NCBI GenBank assembly: GCA_945957125.1
Contig: CAMFJT010000033.1
Span: forward strand, 1-34,180
DNA length: 34,180 bases
DNA from: an uncultured Rhodospirillales bacterium
GTDB lineage: Bacteria; Pseudomonadota; Alphaproteobacteria; Reyranellales; Reyranellaceae
Direction: 5' to 3'
The notes beneath the pieces were generated by a model. That model ran no database searches. It saw only the letters and a program-made list of their open reading frames with translations, and was not told where the DNA came from. Shown here piece by piece: positions 1 to 8,605 of the stretch. The number at the start of each line of letters is the position of its first letter. Position 1 is the stretch's first letter. The position numbers were made by a program, and so were the translations under genes.

Positions 1-1253
1 CCCAGAGCGGCGCCTTCAACTGGCAGCGCTTCAAGGGCCAGACGGTCGAGGTGCTGATGGAGACCGGTCCGCGCGCGGACCTGATGAAGAAATACCAGAA
101 GGAATTCCTCGACCAGACCGGCATCAAGCTCGGCATCGAGGTGATTCCCGAGCAGCAGGCGCGCCAGAAAGTGGCGATCGAGCTGAACTCGGGCAAGCCG
201 TCGTTCGACGTCTTCAATTTCGCCTTCCACGTGCAGAAGCGCCAGTTCGAGAAGGCCGGCTGGCTGCAGGACATCTCGCCGTGGCTCAAGGACCCGCAGA
301 TGATGCCGGCCGAGTACGAGCTGGAAGACGTGTCCAAGATGGGCATGGGCTTCGCCACCACCTCGGACGGCCAGGTCAACGCGCTGCCGATCCTGTGCGA
401 CTACTTCATCGTCTATTGCAACAAGGAGCTGTTCGCCAAGAAGGGCGTCGCCTTTCCCAAGACCCTGGACGAGATGATGGTCGCGGCGGGCAAGCTGCAC
501 GATCCGGCGGCCGGCGTCGCGGGCTTCGTCGGCCGCGGCGTGCGCAACGCCAACGTCGTGCTGTGGACGCAGCTCCTCTCCGGCTGGGGTCAGGAGACGA
601 TCACCAACACCAAGCCGCTGAAGCTGCTGACCGACACGCCCGACGCCATCGCCTCGGCGGAATACTACAAGAAGATCCTGTCCTCCTACGGCCCGCAAGG
701 CGTCACCGGCTTCAACTGGAACGAGGCGCAGGGCCTCTTCATGCAGGGCAAGGCGGCGATGTGGGTCGACGCCACGGGCTTTGCCGCGCCGCTCGAGGAC
801 AAGACCAAGAGCCGCGTCGTGGGCAAGGTCGGCTACGTCCTGCCGCCCTCCGGCCCCAAGGGCCACGGCTCGGTGACCTTCGGCACGGGCATGGCGGTGC
901 CCAAGGCGGCCGCCCACAAGGAAGCCGGCTATTTCACCATGCTGTGGATGACCGGGCGCCAGATGGCCAGCCGCATGCTGCAGGTCGGCGGCGGTATCCC
1001 CTTCCGCACCGCGCCGCTCAAGGATCCGGCGGTGCTGTCGAGCCTCACCGTGCCGAAGGAATGGGCCGAGACCGCGGCCGCCTGCGCGCCGCTCAGCATG
1101 TCCGGCCTGCCGGTGATCGTGCCGGTGACGGAGTTCCGCGACACGATCGGCACCGCGCTCACCAACCTGCTGGGCGGGGCCGATGCCGCCGGCGAGATGA
1201 AGCGCGCGACGGCGGAGTTCCAGCCGGTGCTCGACAAGAGCGAGGCGAGCTGA
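1..1253 (+). CDS. ABC transporter solute-binding protein, carbohydrate type (5' truncated)
   Basis: This is the periplasmic binding component of a family 1 (MalE-like) ABC importer. The reading frame is open from base 3 to a TGA at 1251-1253 and runs off the left edge, so the signal peptide and first residues are missing; about 416 residues are visible. The start of the mature domain is recognisable (FKGQTVEVLMETGPRADL, then a stretch ending FDVFNFAFH), followed by the typical lobe-spanning segments GLFMQGKAAMWVDATG and GSVTFGTGMAVPKAA. The first methionine-type codon in view (GTG at 51) is inside the domain and is not the real start. Two permease genes follow on the same strand, which supports the importer role. 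The gap to the first permease is 163 bp and carries palindromic repeats. The substrate (sugar, polyol or glycerol phosphate type) cannot be told from the sequence. Confidence 0.9.
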   Translation, partial: QSGAFNWQRFKGQTVEVLMETGPRADLMKKYQKEFLDQTGIKLGIEVIPEQQARQKVAIELNSGKPSFDVFNFAFHVQKRQFEKAGWLQDISPWLKDPQMMPAEYELEDVSKMGMGFATTSDGQVNALPILCDYFIVYCNKELFAKKGVAFPKTLDEMMVAAGKLHDPAAGVAGFVGRGVRNANVVLWTQLLSGWGQETITNTKPLKLLTDTPDAIASAEYYKKILSSYGPQGVTGFNWNEAQGLFMQGKAAMWVDATGFAAPLEDKTKSRVVGKVGYVLPPSGPKGHGSVTFGTGMAVPKAAAHKEAGYFTMLWMTGRQMASRMLQVGGGIPFRTAPLKDPAVLSSLTVPKEWAETAAACAPLSMSGLPVIVPVTEFRDTIGTALTNLLGGADAAGEMKRATAEFQPVLDKSEAS

Positions 1254-1275
1254 TCCCGGGCGCGCCTTTCAAACT

Positions 1276-1395
1276 CCTCTCCCCCCGGGGGGAGAGGCCG
1301 GGTGAGGGGGACGCCTCAACGGGACGAGCAGATCATTGCGAGGGAGGCCCGTGTGGCCACCCCCTCACCTAGCCTCTCCCCCAAAGGGGGAGAGG
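1276..1395. repeat. Inverted pair of CCTCTCCCCC/GGGGGAGAGG hairpin repeats
   Basis: Two hairpin elements sit in opposite orientation in the gap between the binding protein and the first permease. The left copy has a perfect 22-bp palindrome at 1276-1297, followed by GGGTGAGGGGG. The right copy has 10-bp arms at 1373-1382 and 1386-1395 around AAA, preceded by the complement of that G-rich tail. The same element occurs again at 18225-18269 and 18353-18400. The right copy ends about 21 bp before the permease start, and its flanking GAGG (1401-1404) is the only Shine-Dalgarno-like sequence there. It could act as an mRNA-stabilising or attenuating hairpin between the abundant binding protein and the membrane subunits; this is inference. 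Confidence 0.85.
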
Positions 1396-1416
1396 AACAT
1401 GAGGTGCGTAGCGTAG

Positions 1417-2325
1417 ATGGCCGGAGCTGAAGCAACCATTGCGGCGGGGACACGGGCGGCGGGCGAGCGCCGCCTGCGGCCCTACCTGCTGTTCATCTGG
1501 CCGGCGCTGATCGTCAGCTCGGCGCTGATCATCTTCCCGTGGCTCTTCACGATCTGGATGAGCCTCAACGACTGGCACATCGGCAGCAAGCAGGTGTTCG
1601 TCGGGCTCGACAACTATGCGAACCTGCTGACCAACCGGCGCTTCCTTGAATCGATCGGCCACACGATCTACTTCACCATCCTGGCCGTGGTGTTGCCGAT
1701 GGTGCTGGGCACGCTGGCGGCGCTGGTCTTCCACAAGAAGTTCCGTGGCCGTGGCTTCTTCCGCACCCTGTTCATCATGCCGATGATGGCCACGCCGGTG
1801 GCCGTGGCGCTGGTCTGGACGATGATGTTCCACCCCCAGCTCGGCGTATTGAACTACCTGCTGACGCTGGTCGGCCTGCCGCCGTCGCAATGGGTGTACT
1901 CGACGACGACCGTGATCCCGAGCCTCGTGCTGGTCGAGATCTGGCTGTGGACGCCGTTCGTGATGATCATCGTGCTGGGCGGGCTGGCCTCGCTACCGAA
2001 CGAGCCCTACGAGGCCGCGCTGATCGATGGCGCCAATCAGTGGCAGATGTTCTGGAACATCACCTACCCGCTGGTCCTGCCCTTCCTCGTCGTCGCGCTG
2101 ATCATGCGCACCATCGATGCACTCAAGGTGTTCGAGACAATCTGGGCGATCTGCAACGGCGGGCCCGGCACGGCGTCCGAGGTGCTGAACGTCTACCTCT
2201 ACGCCCAGGCCTTCGCCTACAACCAGGTCGGAACCGCCTCGGCCGTAGTGATCGTGTTCTTCGCCATCATCGTGGCGCTGTCGCTGGTGCTGCTGTGGGC
2301 GCGGCAGAAGGCGAAATGGTCGTGA
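1417..2325 (+). CDS. ABC transporter permease, MalF/UgpA-like
   Basis: Inner-membrane permease subunit of 302 residues. The N-terminus is cytoplasmic with a first membrane segment near residues 25-47 (LLFIWPALIVSSALIIFPWL), followed by a periplasmic loop and five further hydrophobic segments. The EAA loop that docks to the ATPase is clear: EAALIDGANQWQMFWNITYP, about residues 197-216. The length and six-segment layout fit the MalF/UgpA class without the large periplasmic insert of MalF. It is followed after 4 nt by the second permease, so the two are almost certainly cotranscribed and form a heterodimer. The ATG at 1417 has only a distant GAGG upstream, contributed by the neighbouring repeat. 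Confidence 0.93.
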   Translation: MAGAEATIAAGTRAAGERRLRPYLLFIWPALIVSSALIIFPWLFTIWMSLNDWHIGSKQVFVGLDNYANLLTNRRFLESIGHTIYFTILAVVLPMVLGTLAALVFHKKFRGRGFFRTLFIMPMMATPVAVALVWTMMFHPQLGVLNYLLTLVGLPPSQWVYSTTTVIPSLVLVEIWLWTPFVMIIVLGGLASLPNEPYEAALIDGANQWQMFWNITYPLVLPFLVVALIMRTIDALKVFETIWAICNGGPGTASEVLNVYLYAQAFAYNQVGTASAVVIVFFAIIVALSLVLLWARQKAKWS

Positions 2326-2329
2326 GCGC

Positions 2330-3166
2330 ATGAACTACCGAACCCGAGCCCGTGTCCGCAAGGTCGTCGACAAGGTCGCGCTTGCGCTGTCCGTCGCGGT
2401 GCTGCTCGCCCCCTGCCTGTTCGTGTTCTTCTGGATGATCTCGCTGTCGCTGAAATACGACATCGACAACACCGCCTGGCCGCCGGTCTTCTGGCCCGAG
2501 GAAGTCACTTTCGAGAACTTCGCGAAGGTGTTCGATGAAAGCCCGATGTTCCTCTACTTCTGGAACTCCGTGCAGGTCACCGGCTCGGCGACCCTGGCGG
2601 CGCTGATCCTTGGCGTGCCGGCGGGCTACGGCATCGCCAAGGCGCGGGCCCACAAGATGGCGGCGGTATTGCTGCTCAGCCGCATGACGCCGGGCCTGTC
2701 CTACCTGATCCCGCTGTTCACCCTGTTCCAGGTGCTCGGGATGATCGGCTCGGTATGGCCGATCGCATTGACCCACATGGTGATCACCCTCCCCATCGTG
2801 GTCTGGATCATGATCGGCTTCTTCGAGACCCAGCCGCACGAGCTGGAGGAAGCCGCGCGTATCGACGGCGCGAGCCTGTGGCAGGCGTTCTACCACGTGG
2901 CGCTGCCGCTCGCCCGGCCCGGAATCGTGGTCGGTGCGATCCTGGCCTTCATCTCGTCGTGGAACAATTTCATCTTCGGCGCCGTGTTCGCCGGCCGCAC
3001 CACCCGCACCATGCCGGTCGCCGTCTACAACATGCTGACCTTCGAGAGCTTCGCCTGGGGCCCGCTCGCCGCCGCGGCGATCGTGGTCATGCTGCCGGTG
3101 ATCATCCTGACGATCGTGATCCAGAAGGAGATCGTGCAGGGACTGTCGGCCGGCGGCGTGAAGTAG
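2330..3166 (+). CDS. ABC transporter permease, MalG/UgpE-like
   Basis: Second inner-membrane permease of the importer, 278 residues. It has the expected long first hydrophobic segment (about residues 14-38), a periplasmic loop containing WPPVFWPEEVTFENF that is typical of MalG-like subunits, and five more membrane segments. The EAA loop is EEAARIDGASLWQAFYHVAL at about residues 172-191. The start ATG at 2330 lies 4 nt after the stop of the first permease, indicating translational coupling. No ATPase gene follows: the next gene, 12 bp downstream, is on the opposite strand. The ATP-binding subunit must therefore lie upstream of the window or be shared with another system. Confidence 0.93.
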   Translation: MNYRTRARVRKVVDKVALALSVAVLLAPCLFVFFWMISLSLKYDIDNTAWPPVFWPEEVTFENFAKVFDESPMFLYFWNSVQVTGSATLAALILGVPAGYGIAKARAHKMAAVLLLSRMTPGLSYLIPLFTLFQVLGMIGSVWPIALTHMVITLPIVVWIMIGFFETQPHELEEAARIDGASLWQAFYHVALPLARPGIVVGAILAFISSWNNFIFGAVFAGRTTRTMPVAVYNMLTFESFAWGPLAAAAIVVMLPVIILTIVIQKEIVQGLSAGGVK

Positions 3167-3178
3167 GCAGCCGAAGAG

Positions 3179-4495
3179 TCAGAGCAGGACCGCAGACCTC
3201 TCCACGTCGACCGTCGTGCCGAAGGGCTTCGACAGGGCGGCGAAGCGCTCGAGGATGCCGCGCGCCTCCTCGCCCTCGGCCAGCCTGGGCCGGCCGCGCC
3301 GGTGTCGCACGTCCTTCCAGCCGAGGCTGATCGGCAGCAACGAGAGGTCGCGCAGCTCCCGCCCTTCCCAGGTCAGGATCGGCACGACCGATTCCCAGTA
3401 GCGCCGGTCGGCGGGAAAGCCGCCCTGGTCGTTGTTGGTGCGCTGCTGATAGACCTGCCCCGGCTTCAGCTCGGGATCGGCACGAAACCGCTCGTAGCCG
3501 TCGGCGGGAATCCTCGCGACCAGCTCGTTCTGGCCGAGGAAGTTGCCCAGCGAATAGAAGATCGGCTTGCCCTTGTAGATCTCCATCCCGCGCAACAGGT
3601 GCGGCCCGTGGCCGACGACGAGGTCGGCGCCGGCGTCGACCATCTCGCGCGCGAAGGCGGCAATGAACTCGGCCGGGATCTCCTTGCTCTCGCCCTGCTC
3701 GTGGGCATGCAGGCTGACCATCGCCAGGTCCGAAAGCCCCTTCGCCTCCTGAACCCAGCGCACCATCGCGTCGATGTCCTTGCGGTTCGCCGAGGTCCGC
3801 ACCGCCGGCCGATTGGCTGCGGCTGGCGCGAGACGGAACTTCAACTCACCCAAAGGGAAGACCGACGGATCGGCCGGCGGAAAGGCGAAGCCGAGCCTGA
3901 TCTTCGCCTGACGCTCGGCCTCGAGCCCCAACCCCTCTGCAATATCGCGCAGGGCGGCGAGCTGCACGTCGGTTACCTCGTGCACCGTCTCGAAATGCAG
4001 CGGATTGAGTCCCGGCCGCCCCGGCATGTCCGACCGCTGCGCTCCCGCCTCCTGCCCCTTGGCGAAGGACGAGGCGCACGACACCATCGCAACGGTGCCG
4101 CGCGGATGGGTGTGGTAGACCGGACGCCGCGCCTCCTCGAGGTTGCGTCCGACGCCGGCGAACGACAGCCCGCGTGCTTCCATCGCCTCGATCGAATGAA
4201 GCAGGCCCGAGATCGAATAGTCCAGGCAATGGTTGGTCGCCGTCGCGAACAGCGAGAAACCGGCCTCGACCAGCTCGTCGAGCACCCAGGACGGCGCGCC
4301 GAAATGCGAGCCGCCGCTTTCCAGCGCGGGATCGCCACGATAGTCGTTGGCGAGCACCTCGAGATTGGTGAAGGCGACATCTGCGGCCCGCACCCGATCG
4401 AACAGCGGCCGCAGGGCCTCGTCGCTGCGGCTCTGCAGGCGTCGCTGCAGGATCGAATCGCCGGTGAGGAGAAGGCGGAGGGTGGAGCCGGTCAT
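3179..4495 (-). CDS. CapA-family metallophosphatase-like protein
   Basis: Member of the CapA / poly-gamma-glutamate synthesis-type family (calcineurin-like fold), about 438 residues. Family motifs are visible in order: LLLTGDSIL near the N-terminus, FTNLEVL, ATATNHCLDY, GVGRNLEEA, SLHAHEQ, then GADLVVGHGPHLLRG followed by GKPIFYSLGNFLGQN. These carry the Asp, Asn and His residues expected to bind metals. I chose the ATG at 4495, directly before LRLLLTGDS; a TTG at 4531 would add only 12 arginine-rich residues. No signal peptide or anchor is seen, so a cytoplasmic location is possible, unlike membrane-anchored CapA of Bacillus. No other capsule genes are nearby, so a role in polymer synthesis is not supported; a hydrolase of unknown substrate is a safer reading. 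It converges on the ABC operon with 12 bp between stops. Confidence 0.85.
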   Translation of the reverse strand: MTGSTLRLLLTGDSILQRRLQSRSDEALRPLFDRVRAADVAFTNLEVLANDYRGDPALESGGSHFGAPSWVLDELVEAGFSLFATATNHCLDYSISGLLHSIEAMEARGLSFAGVGRNLEEARRPVYHTHPRGTVAMVSCASSFAKGQEAGAQRSDMPGRPGLNPLHFETVHEVTDVQLAALRDIAEGLGLEAERQAKIRLGFAFPPADPSVFPLGELKFRLAPAAANRPAVRTSANRKDIDAMVRWVQEAKGLSDLAMVSLHAHEQGESKEIPAEFIAAFAREMVDAGADLVVGHGPHLLRGMEIYKGKPIFYSLGNFLGQNELVARIPADGYERFRADPELKPGQVYQQRTNNDQGGFPADRRYWESVVPILTWEGRELRDLSLLPISLGWKDVRHRRGRPRLAEGEEARGILERFAALSKPFGTTVDVERSAVLL

Positions 4496-4576
4496 GCCGG
4501 GAGTCTGGGAGGGCTGCCGGCGACGTGTCAAACGCGCTAAGCTGCCGCCGCAACCATCTCGATCGGGAGGAACGGC

Positions 4577-5581
4577 ATGCCAGTGACGGCAGCGAAGACG
4601 CTACGGGCCTTCCAGCTCGATGCCGCCGCCCGCACCATGCTGCGGCCCGACCCGGCGGTGAAATACACGCCGAAAACGCTCTACGACAAGCTCATGAAAC
4701 TCGATGTGCCGACGACGGCCGGCACTTACGTTACCGTCAAGATCACGAAATATCTGAACACCGCGACGACGCCGAACAAGGACTCGAACGGCGGGCCCGG
4801 TTTCGCGACGTTGACCGAGCATCTTCGCAAGGTGGCGCGTTCGCGGGGGAACACCTGGTCGTTGCCGCTGCACGTCAATTCTCCCGCACTCGATCTCGGC
4901 TCCTTCCAGTGTTCGGTCTTTTCCCCGTTCAAGACCACGACGGCGGCATTTCTGTCACCTCTCGCTCCGGCGCAAACGACGAGCAGCCCATCGTACTTTC
5001 CGCTCTCGACACCCCAGCCAGGCGAAGCCGACACGCTCGACGTCGACAACTGGGAGCTGTGGCGCTTCTTCTGCGGCAAGGCCTCGCCGCCGGAGATCCG
5101 GCGCGCGCTGTTCCTTGCGCAAGCGGCTGGGGTCGTGGCGCCCACAGAAGAAGCGCTGCAGAGCTATTGCAACGAGCAGGCCGGGATGGACTGCAGCGGG
5201 TTCGCCTCGGTGTCGTACGGCTACGAAACGACCCATCACCAGGGCTACAGCGCGACCCAATTCCGCACCCGCGGCATCGAGCGCGCGACGATCGAGGAGA
5301 TTCGGGCTGGCGATGCCATCGTGTGGCTTCAGGAGAACCACATCGCCTTGGTGGATCAGGTCGGCGCCGGCGCGGACTCGACGAAGATCACATGCAAGGT
5401 AGCGGAATCGACGGCGGGTCTGTTGATTCCGTCCGGTCCCGGCGTGCAGTACTCCGAGTATGTCTTCGAATGCGACGACACACTCAAGCAGCGCCGCTAC
5501 CAATGCCATCGGCCGAAGGCCGGCGGAGGGTATTACCAGCCGATACCGGCCAGCCGGATCACGGTTCGCGGTAATCCGTAG
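4577..5581 (+). CDS. Putative NlpC/P60-like cysteine peptidase, otherwise unknown
   Basis: Protein of 334 residues whose start is fixed by a strong GGGAGGA six bases before the ATG at 4577. The first 150 residues match no family I recognise and contain low-complexity Thr/Ser/Pro-rich stretches. The C-terminal part has the layout of an NlpC/P60-type papain fold: GMDCSGFASVSYG (Cys206 after Asp205) and, after a GDAIVWLQ strand, ENHIALVDQVG with His255 in the place of the catalytic histidine. No signal peptide or membrane segment is visible, which is unusual for a wall-lytic enzyme and suggests an intracellular or non-classically exported role. It stands alone, divergent from the CapA-like gene (81 bp between starts) and 87 bp before the TAXI gene. 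The fold assignment is from motifs only. Confidence 0.6.
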   Translation: MPVTAAKTLRAFQLDAAARTMLRPDPAVKYTPKTLYDKLMKLDVPTTAGTYVTVKITKYLNTATTPNKDSNGGPGFATLTEHLRKVARSRGNTWSLPLHVNSPALDLGSFQCSVFSPFKTTTAAFLSPLAPAQTTSSPSYFPLSTPQPGEADTLDVDNWELWRFFCGKASPPEIRRALFLAQAAGVVAPTEEALQSYCNEQAGMDCSGFASVSYGYETTHHQGYSATQFRTRGIERATIEEIRAGDAIVWLQENHIALVDQVGAGADSTKITCKVAESTAGLLIPSGPGVQYSEYVFECDDTLKQRRYQCHRPKAGGGYYQPIPASRITVRGNP

Positions 5582-5668
5582 AGGTCGAACGGTCGGCCGT
5601 GCCGGCTTTCCTTTGCGTTGTCCCTGGCTCTCCGTAATATCCACCCTGGAGGGTCACGGTAACGGCTC

Positions 5669-6604
5669 ATGGTTCGACGGCGCACCCTGGTCGCGGGTCT
5701 CCTGTTCGGCGCACCCTCTGCGGCCCTGGCGCAGACGGCAACTCTGACCCTTGGAACCACGCTCGATGGGGGTGGTTTCGCGCCCTACGCCGTGGCGCTC
5801 GTCGAGACCCTGAAGTCGATCGATCGCGGCCTGGTCCTTCGGCCCGTCGGTACCGACGGCTCGACCGACAATGTCGCCCGCCTGAAGGCGCGCACCATCG
5901 ACATCGGGTTGGTGAGCGGGGAGGTCTACGACGAAAGCGAGGCGCGCATGCCGGGGCGGCTGAAGATCGTCAGCGTCATCTATTACACGCCTGGCATGTT
6001 CGCGACGCTCGGCAACAGCCACCGCCGGTCGATCGCGGATCTACGGGGCCAGCCGGTCGTCTGGCAGCCGCGCGGTACAGGCAGTGCCGTGCAGGCGCGC
6101 TATGCGATGAGCGGTCTCGGGCTCGACCTCGATCGCGACTTCGGCGCGATCTATCCGGTGAATTTCACCGACGGGCCGGAGTACATCTTCGACGGTAGCG
6201 CTACGGCCATTTGGGGCAGCGGGCTGCGCCTGCCGACCTTCCTGCGGATTGCCGAGCACCCGTTAGGGGTGCGCTTCATCGTGCCCAACGCCGCGGAGAT
6301 CGCTCGCATCCATGCCGCCCATCCCTTCCTCGTGCCGCTTACCGTGCCGCGCGGTGCCTACCCTGGACAAGGCCAGCCGCTCGAAACCATCGGCTCCGCC
6401 AGCTTCATCGTGGCCCGGACGGAACTTGCCGAAGCCTTCGTCTACCGGCTCTCGGTCGCTCTTCACAAGATGGAACGGTTTCAGGCCCGGCCGACCTACC
6501 TGACGCAAACGACTGCCGCCAACACGTTGGTCAGCGCCGATTCTCTCGAGGACCTGCACCCGGGCACGCTGCGCTACTTCCGGGAAGCGGGGATAGTGCC
6601 GTAA
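5669..6604 (+). CDS. TAXI-family TRAP transporter solute-binding protein
   Basis: Periplasmic binding protein of 311 residues with a clear Sec signal (RRRTLVAGLLFGAPSAALAQ, cleavage after about residue 22). The mature start TATLTLGTTLDGGGFAPYAVAL and the segment VARLKARTIDIGLVSGEVYD are the characteristic opening of TAXI proteins. Later parts (LRGQPVVWQPRGTGSAVQARYAM, and a C-terminal HPGTLRYFREAGI) also fit. TAXI proteins deliver small organic acids or amino acids such as glutamate to fused DctQM membrane proteins, but no TRAP permease gene is in the window, so this copy is an orphan. The neighbouring genes give no hint of the ligand. Confidence 0.87.
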   Translation: MVRRRTLVAGLLFGAPSAALAQTATLTLGTTLDGGGFAPYAVALVETLKSIDRGLVLRPVGTDGSTDNVARLKARTIDIGLVSGEVYDESEARMPGRLKIVSVIYYTPGMFATLGNSHRRSIADLRGQPVVWQPRGTGSAVQARYAMSGLGLDLDRDFGAIYPVNFTDGPEYIFDGSATAIWGSGLRLPTFLRIAEHPLGVRFIVPNAAEIARIHAAHPFLVPLTVPRGAYPGQGQPLETIGSASFIVARTELAEAFVYRLSVALHKMERFQARPTYLTQTTAANTLVSADSLEDLHPGTLRYFREAGIVP

Positions 6605-6720
6605 GCCGCGGCGAGCGGCATTGCTGCATCGGTCGGAATGGCGCTTCGGCAGTAAAGACGCGTGGGATGGCGAAAGCCGAAGGCCTCCCCATATAGCGTC
6701 TCCTCCCCTGGAGACCTGCC

Positions 6721-7698
6721 ATGCCCCTCGACTCTCCTCCGCCTCTCCCCGACGACGTGCTGCTCGACGCCTATTCGCGCAGCGTGGTCTCGGTCGTCGA
6801 TCGGGTCGGCCCCGCCGTCGTGCGCGTCGAGCGCCTTGCCGAGAACGGCAAGCCCGGCAGCGGCACCGGCTCGGGCGTGGTCATCGCCGGCGACGGGCTG
6901 GTGCTGACCAATTCCCACGTGGTCGGCGGCGCACGCCGCGTGCGACTGTCCTTTCCCGATGGCAACCGTGCCGAGGCGCGCGTGCTGGGCGACGACCCGG
7001 ACACCGACCTCTGCCTCCTGCACACCGTGCTTCCGGCCGGCACGCCGTCGGCAGTGTTGGGCGATAGCGCGCGGCTCAGGCGCGGCCAGGTGGTGGTCGC
7101 GATCGGCAATCCACTGGGTTTCGAATCGACGGTGACGGCCGGCGTGGTCTCCGCGCTCGGCCGCTCGCTGCGTTCGGTCGGTGGCCGGCTGATCGACGAC
7201 GTGATCCAGACCGATGCCGCCCTCAACCCGGGCAACTCCGGCGGGCCGCTGGTGTCGTCAGCCGGCGAGGTGGTCGGCATCAACACCGCCATGATCAACG
7301 GCGCGCAGGGCATCTGCTTCGCCGTGGCGTCGAACACCGCGGTGTTCGCCGTCACCGAGTTCATCGCGCACGGCCGGGTGCGGCGCGCCCATATCGGTAT
7401 CGCCGCCGAGACCGTGCCGCTGCCGCGCCGCCTGGCGCTCGCGACCGGCGCCGGCGCCCGCGCCATCCGGGTCAGCGAGGTCGAGCCGGGCGGACCGGCG
7501 GCCGCGGCCGGCGTGCTGGCGGGCGATCTCGTGCTGTCGGTCGACGGCGTCGCCATCGAGGGTGCCGACGCGCTGATCCGCCTGCTCAACGCCGATCGGA
7601 TCGGCCGCGCGATCACGCTCGCCCTGCTGCGCGGCGGCAAGGTCGAGCACCGGACCGTGATGCCGATCGAGCGCGCCCGGCCCGCTCTCCCGCGATAG
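6721..7698 (+). CDS. HtrA/DegP-like serine protease with one PDZ domain
   Basis: Trypsin-fold serine protease of 325 residues. The catalytic triad is complete: His66 in LTNSHVVGG, Asp96 in DPDTDLCLL, and Ser173 in NPGNSGGPLV. The activation-loop context AIGNPLGFESTVTAGVVSALGR is typical of the HtrA group. A single PDZ domain occupies roughly residues 220-310 (VEPGGPAAAAGVLAGDLVLSVDG). Unlike DegP or DegS, the N-terminus (MPLDSPPPLPDDVLLDAYSR) shows neither a signal peptide nor a membrane anchor, so the enzyme is predicted to be cytoplasmic. A GGAG eight bases before the ATG supports the start. It ends one base before the converging methyltransferase gene. Confidence 0.9.
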   Translation: MPLDSPPPLPDDVLLDAYSRSVVSVVDRVGPAVVRVERLAENGKPGSGTGSGVVIAGDGLVLTNSHVVGGARRVRLSFPDGNRAEARVLGDDPDTDLCLLHTVLPAGTPSAVLGDSARLRRGQVVVAIGNPLGFESTVTAGVVSALGRSLRSVGGRLIDDVIQTDAALNPGNSGGPLVSSAGEVVGINTAMINGAQGICFAVASNTAVFAVTEFIAHGRVRRAHIGIAAETVPLPRRLALATGAGARAIRVSEVEPGGPAAAAGVLAGDLVLSVDGVAIEGADALIRLLNADRIGRAITLALLRGGKVEHRTVMPIERARPALPR

Positions 7699-8532
7699 CT
7701 AGCGGCGCTCGCCGATCGCGGTCAGGCGATGGGCGTCGGTAACGATGCTGCCATCCGGCTCCGCGATCGCCGCGAGCGCCTTGCGCGCCCTCGCGCGGGC
7801 GGTTTCCTTGAGTTCCGGCGGCAGGTGGCCGAACGCATTGCCGAAGGAACTCGCCTCGGTGAAACGCACCGCAGCCTCCGCCGAGGGGTGGCGGCGTTCG
7901 CTCTCGCGCACCTCCAATCTTACAGGCAGGAAGCCGGTGGTCTGGAACAATGCCCGCAGCTCGTCGGGCGCGACGCGGAAGGTGATCGATTCCCGCAGGC
8001 GCGGGTAGCGGTCGAACGGCGGCTCGGCGAGCACGGTACGGAGGATGCTGTGAACCTGGTTCAAGTGTCCCTTGAGCTGGGTCGAGATGCCGATCCGACC
8101 GCCCGGCCGCAGCACGCGGCCGAAGGACAGCAAGGGCCCGGTTTTCTCGGGCAGCCAGTGGAACACCGCGTTCAACACCACCACGTCGAAGCTGCCGTCG
8201 GGCAGTCGGTCGAGGTCGTAGGCATCGCCGACCTCGAAGGCGAGGTTGTCGCGCGACCGGCTCGACGCCAGCCCGATGCGCAGCGGCAGCGGGTCGATCC
8301 CCAGCACCCGGCCCTCGCGACCGACCAGCTCGGCGATGTGGCAGGCCAGCAGCCCCGTGCCGCATCCGACATCGAGCACGCGTTCGCCGGCTCCGATTCC
8401 GAGATCGGCGGCCAGGCGCTTGCCTGATTCGAACTGCCGGGTCGCGCTGATGCGCTCGTAGTCGAGCGCAAGGGACGCGTTGTCGAGAGCAAGCGACGGC
8501 GCTCCCTCGATCGGTCGAGCACGCAAATACAT
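7699..8532 (-). CDS. Class I SAM-dependent methyltransferase
   Basis: Protein of 277 residues with the Rossmann-type methyltransferase signature: motif I VLDVGCGTGLLACHIAEL, an acidic residue after strand 2 in RVLGIDPLPLRIGLA, GDAYDLDRLPDGSFDVVVLNAVFHWL covering motifs II and III, and RVLRPGGRIGIST as the post-III strand. This resembles UbiE/arsenite methyltransferase-type enzymes; the C-terminal 100 residues, which usually set substrate choice, are not recognised. I take the ATG at 8532 (MYLRARPIEG); an upstream extension is open but lacks domain character. The gene is divergent from the CinA-like gene (73 bp between starts) and converges with the protease gene with no spacer. Confidence 0.85.
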   Translation of the reverse strand: MYLRARPIEGAPSLALDNASLALDYERISATRQFESGKRLAADLGIGAGERVLDVGCGTGLLACHIAELVGREGRVLGIDPLPLRIGLASSRSRDNLAFEVGDAYDLDRLPDGSFDVVVLNAVFHWLPEKTGPLLSFGRVLRPGGRIGISTQLKGHLNQVHSILRTVLAEPPFDRYPRLRESITFRVAPDELRALFQTTGFLPVRLEVRESERRHPSAEAAVRFTEASSFGNAFGHLPPELKETARARARKALAAIAEPDGSIVTDAHRLTAIGERR

Positions 8533-8605
8533 GACGGCATCATGATCTCTTGCGCGCCCGGGGAGACTCTCCTGTATGACAAGGGAGGAATGCAGCGAGG
8601 GGGGA

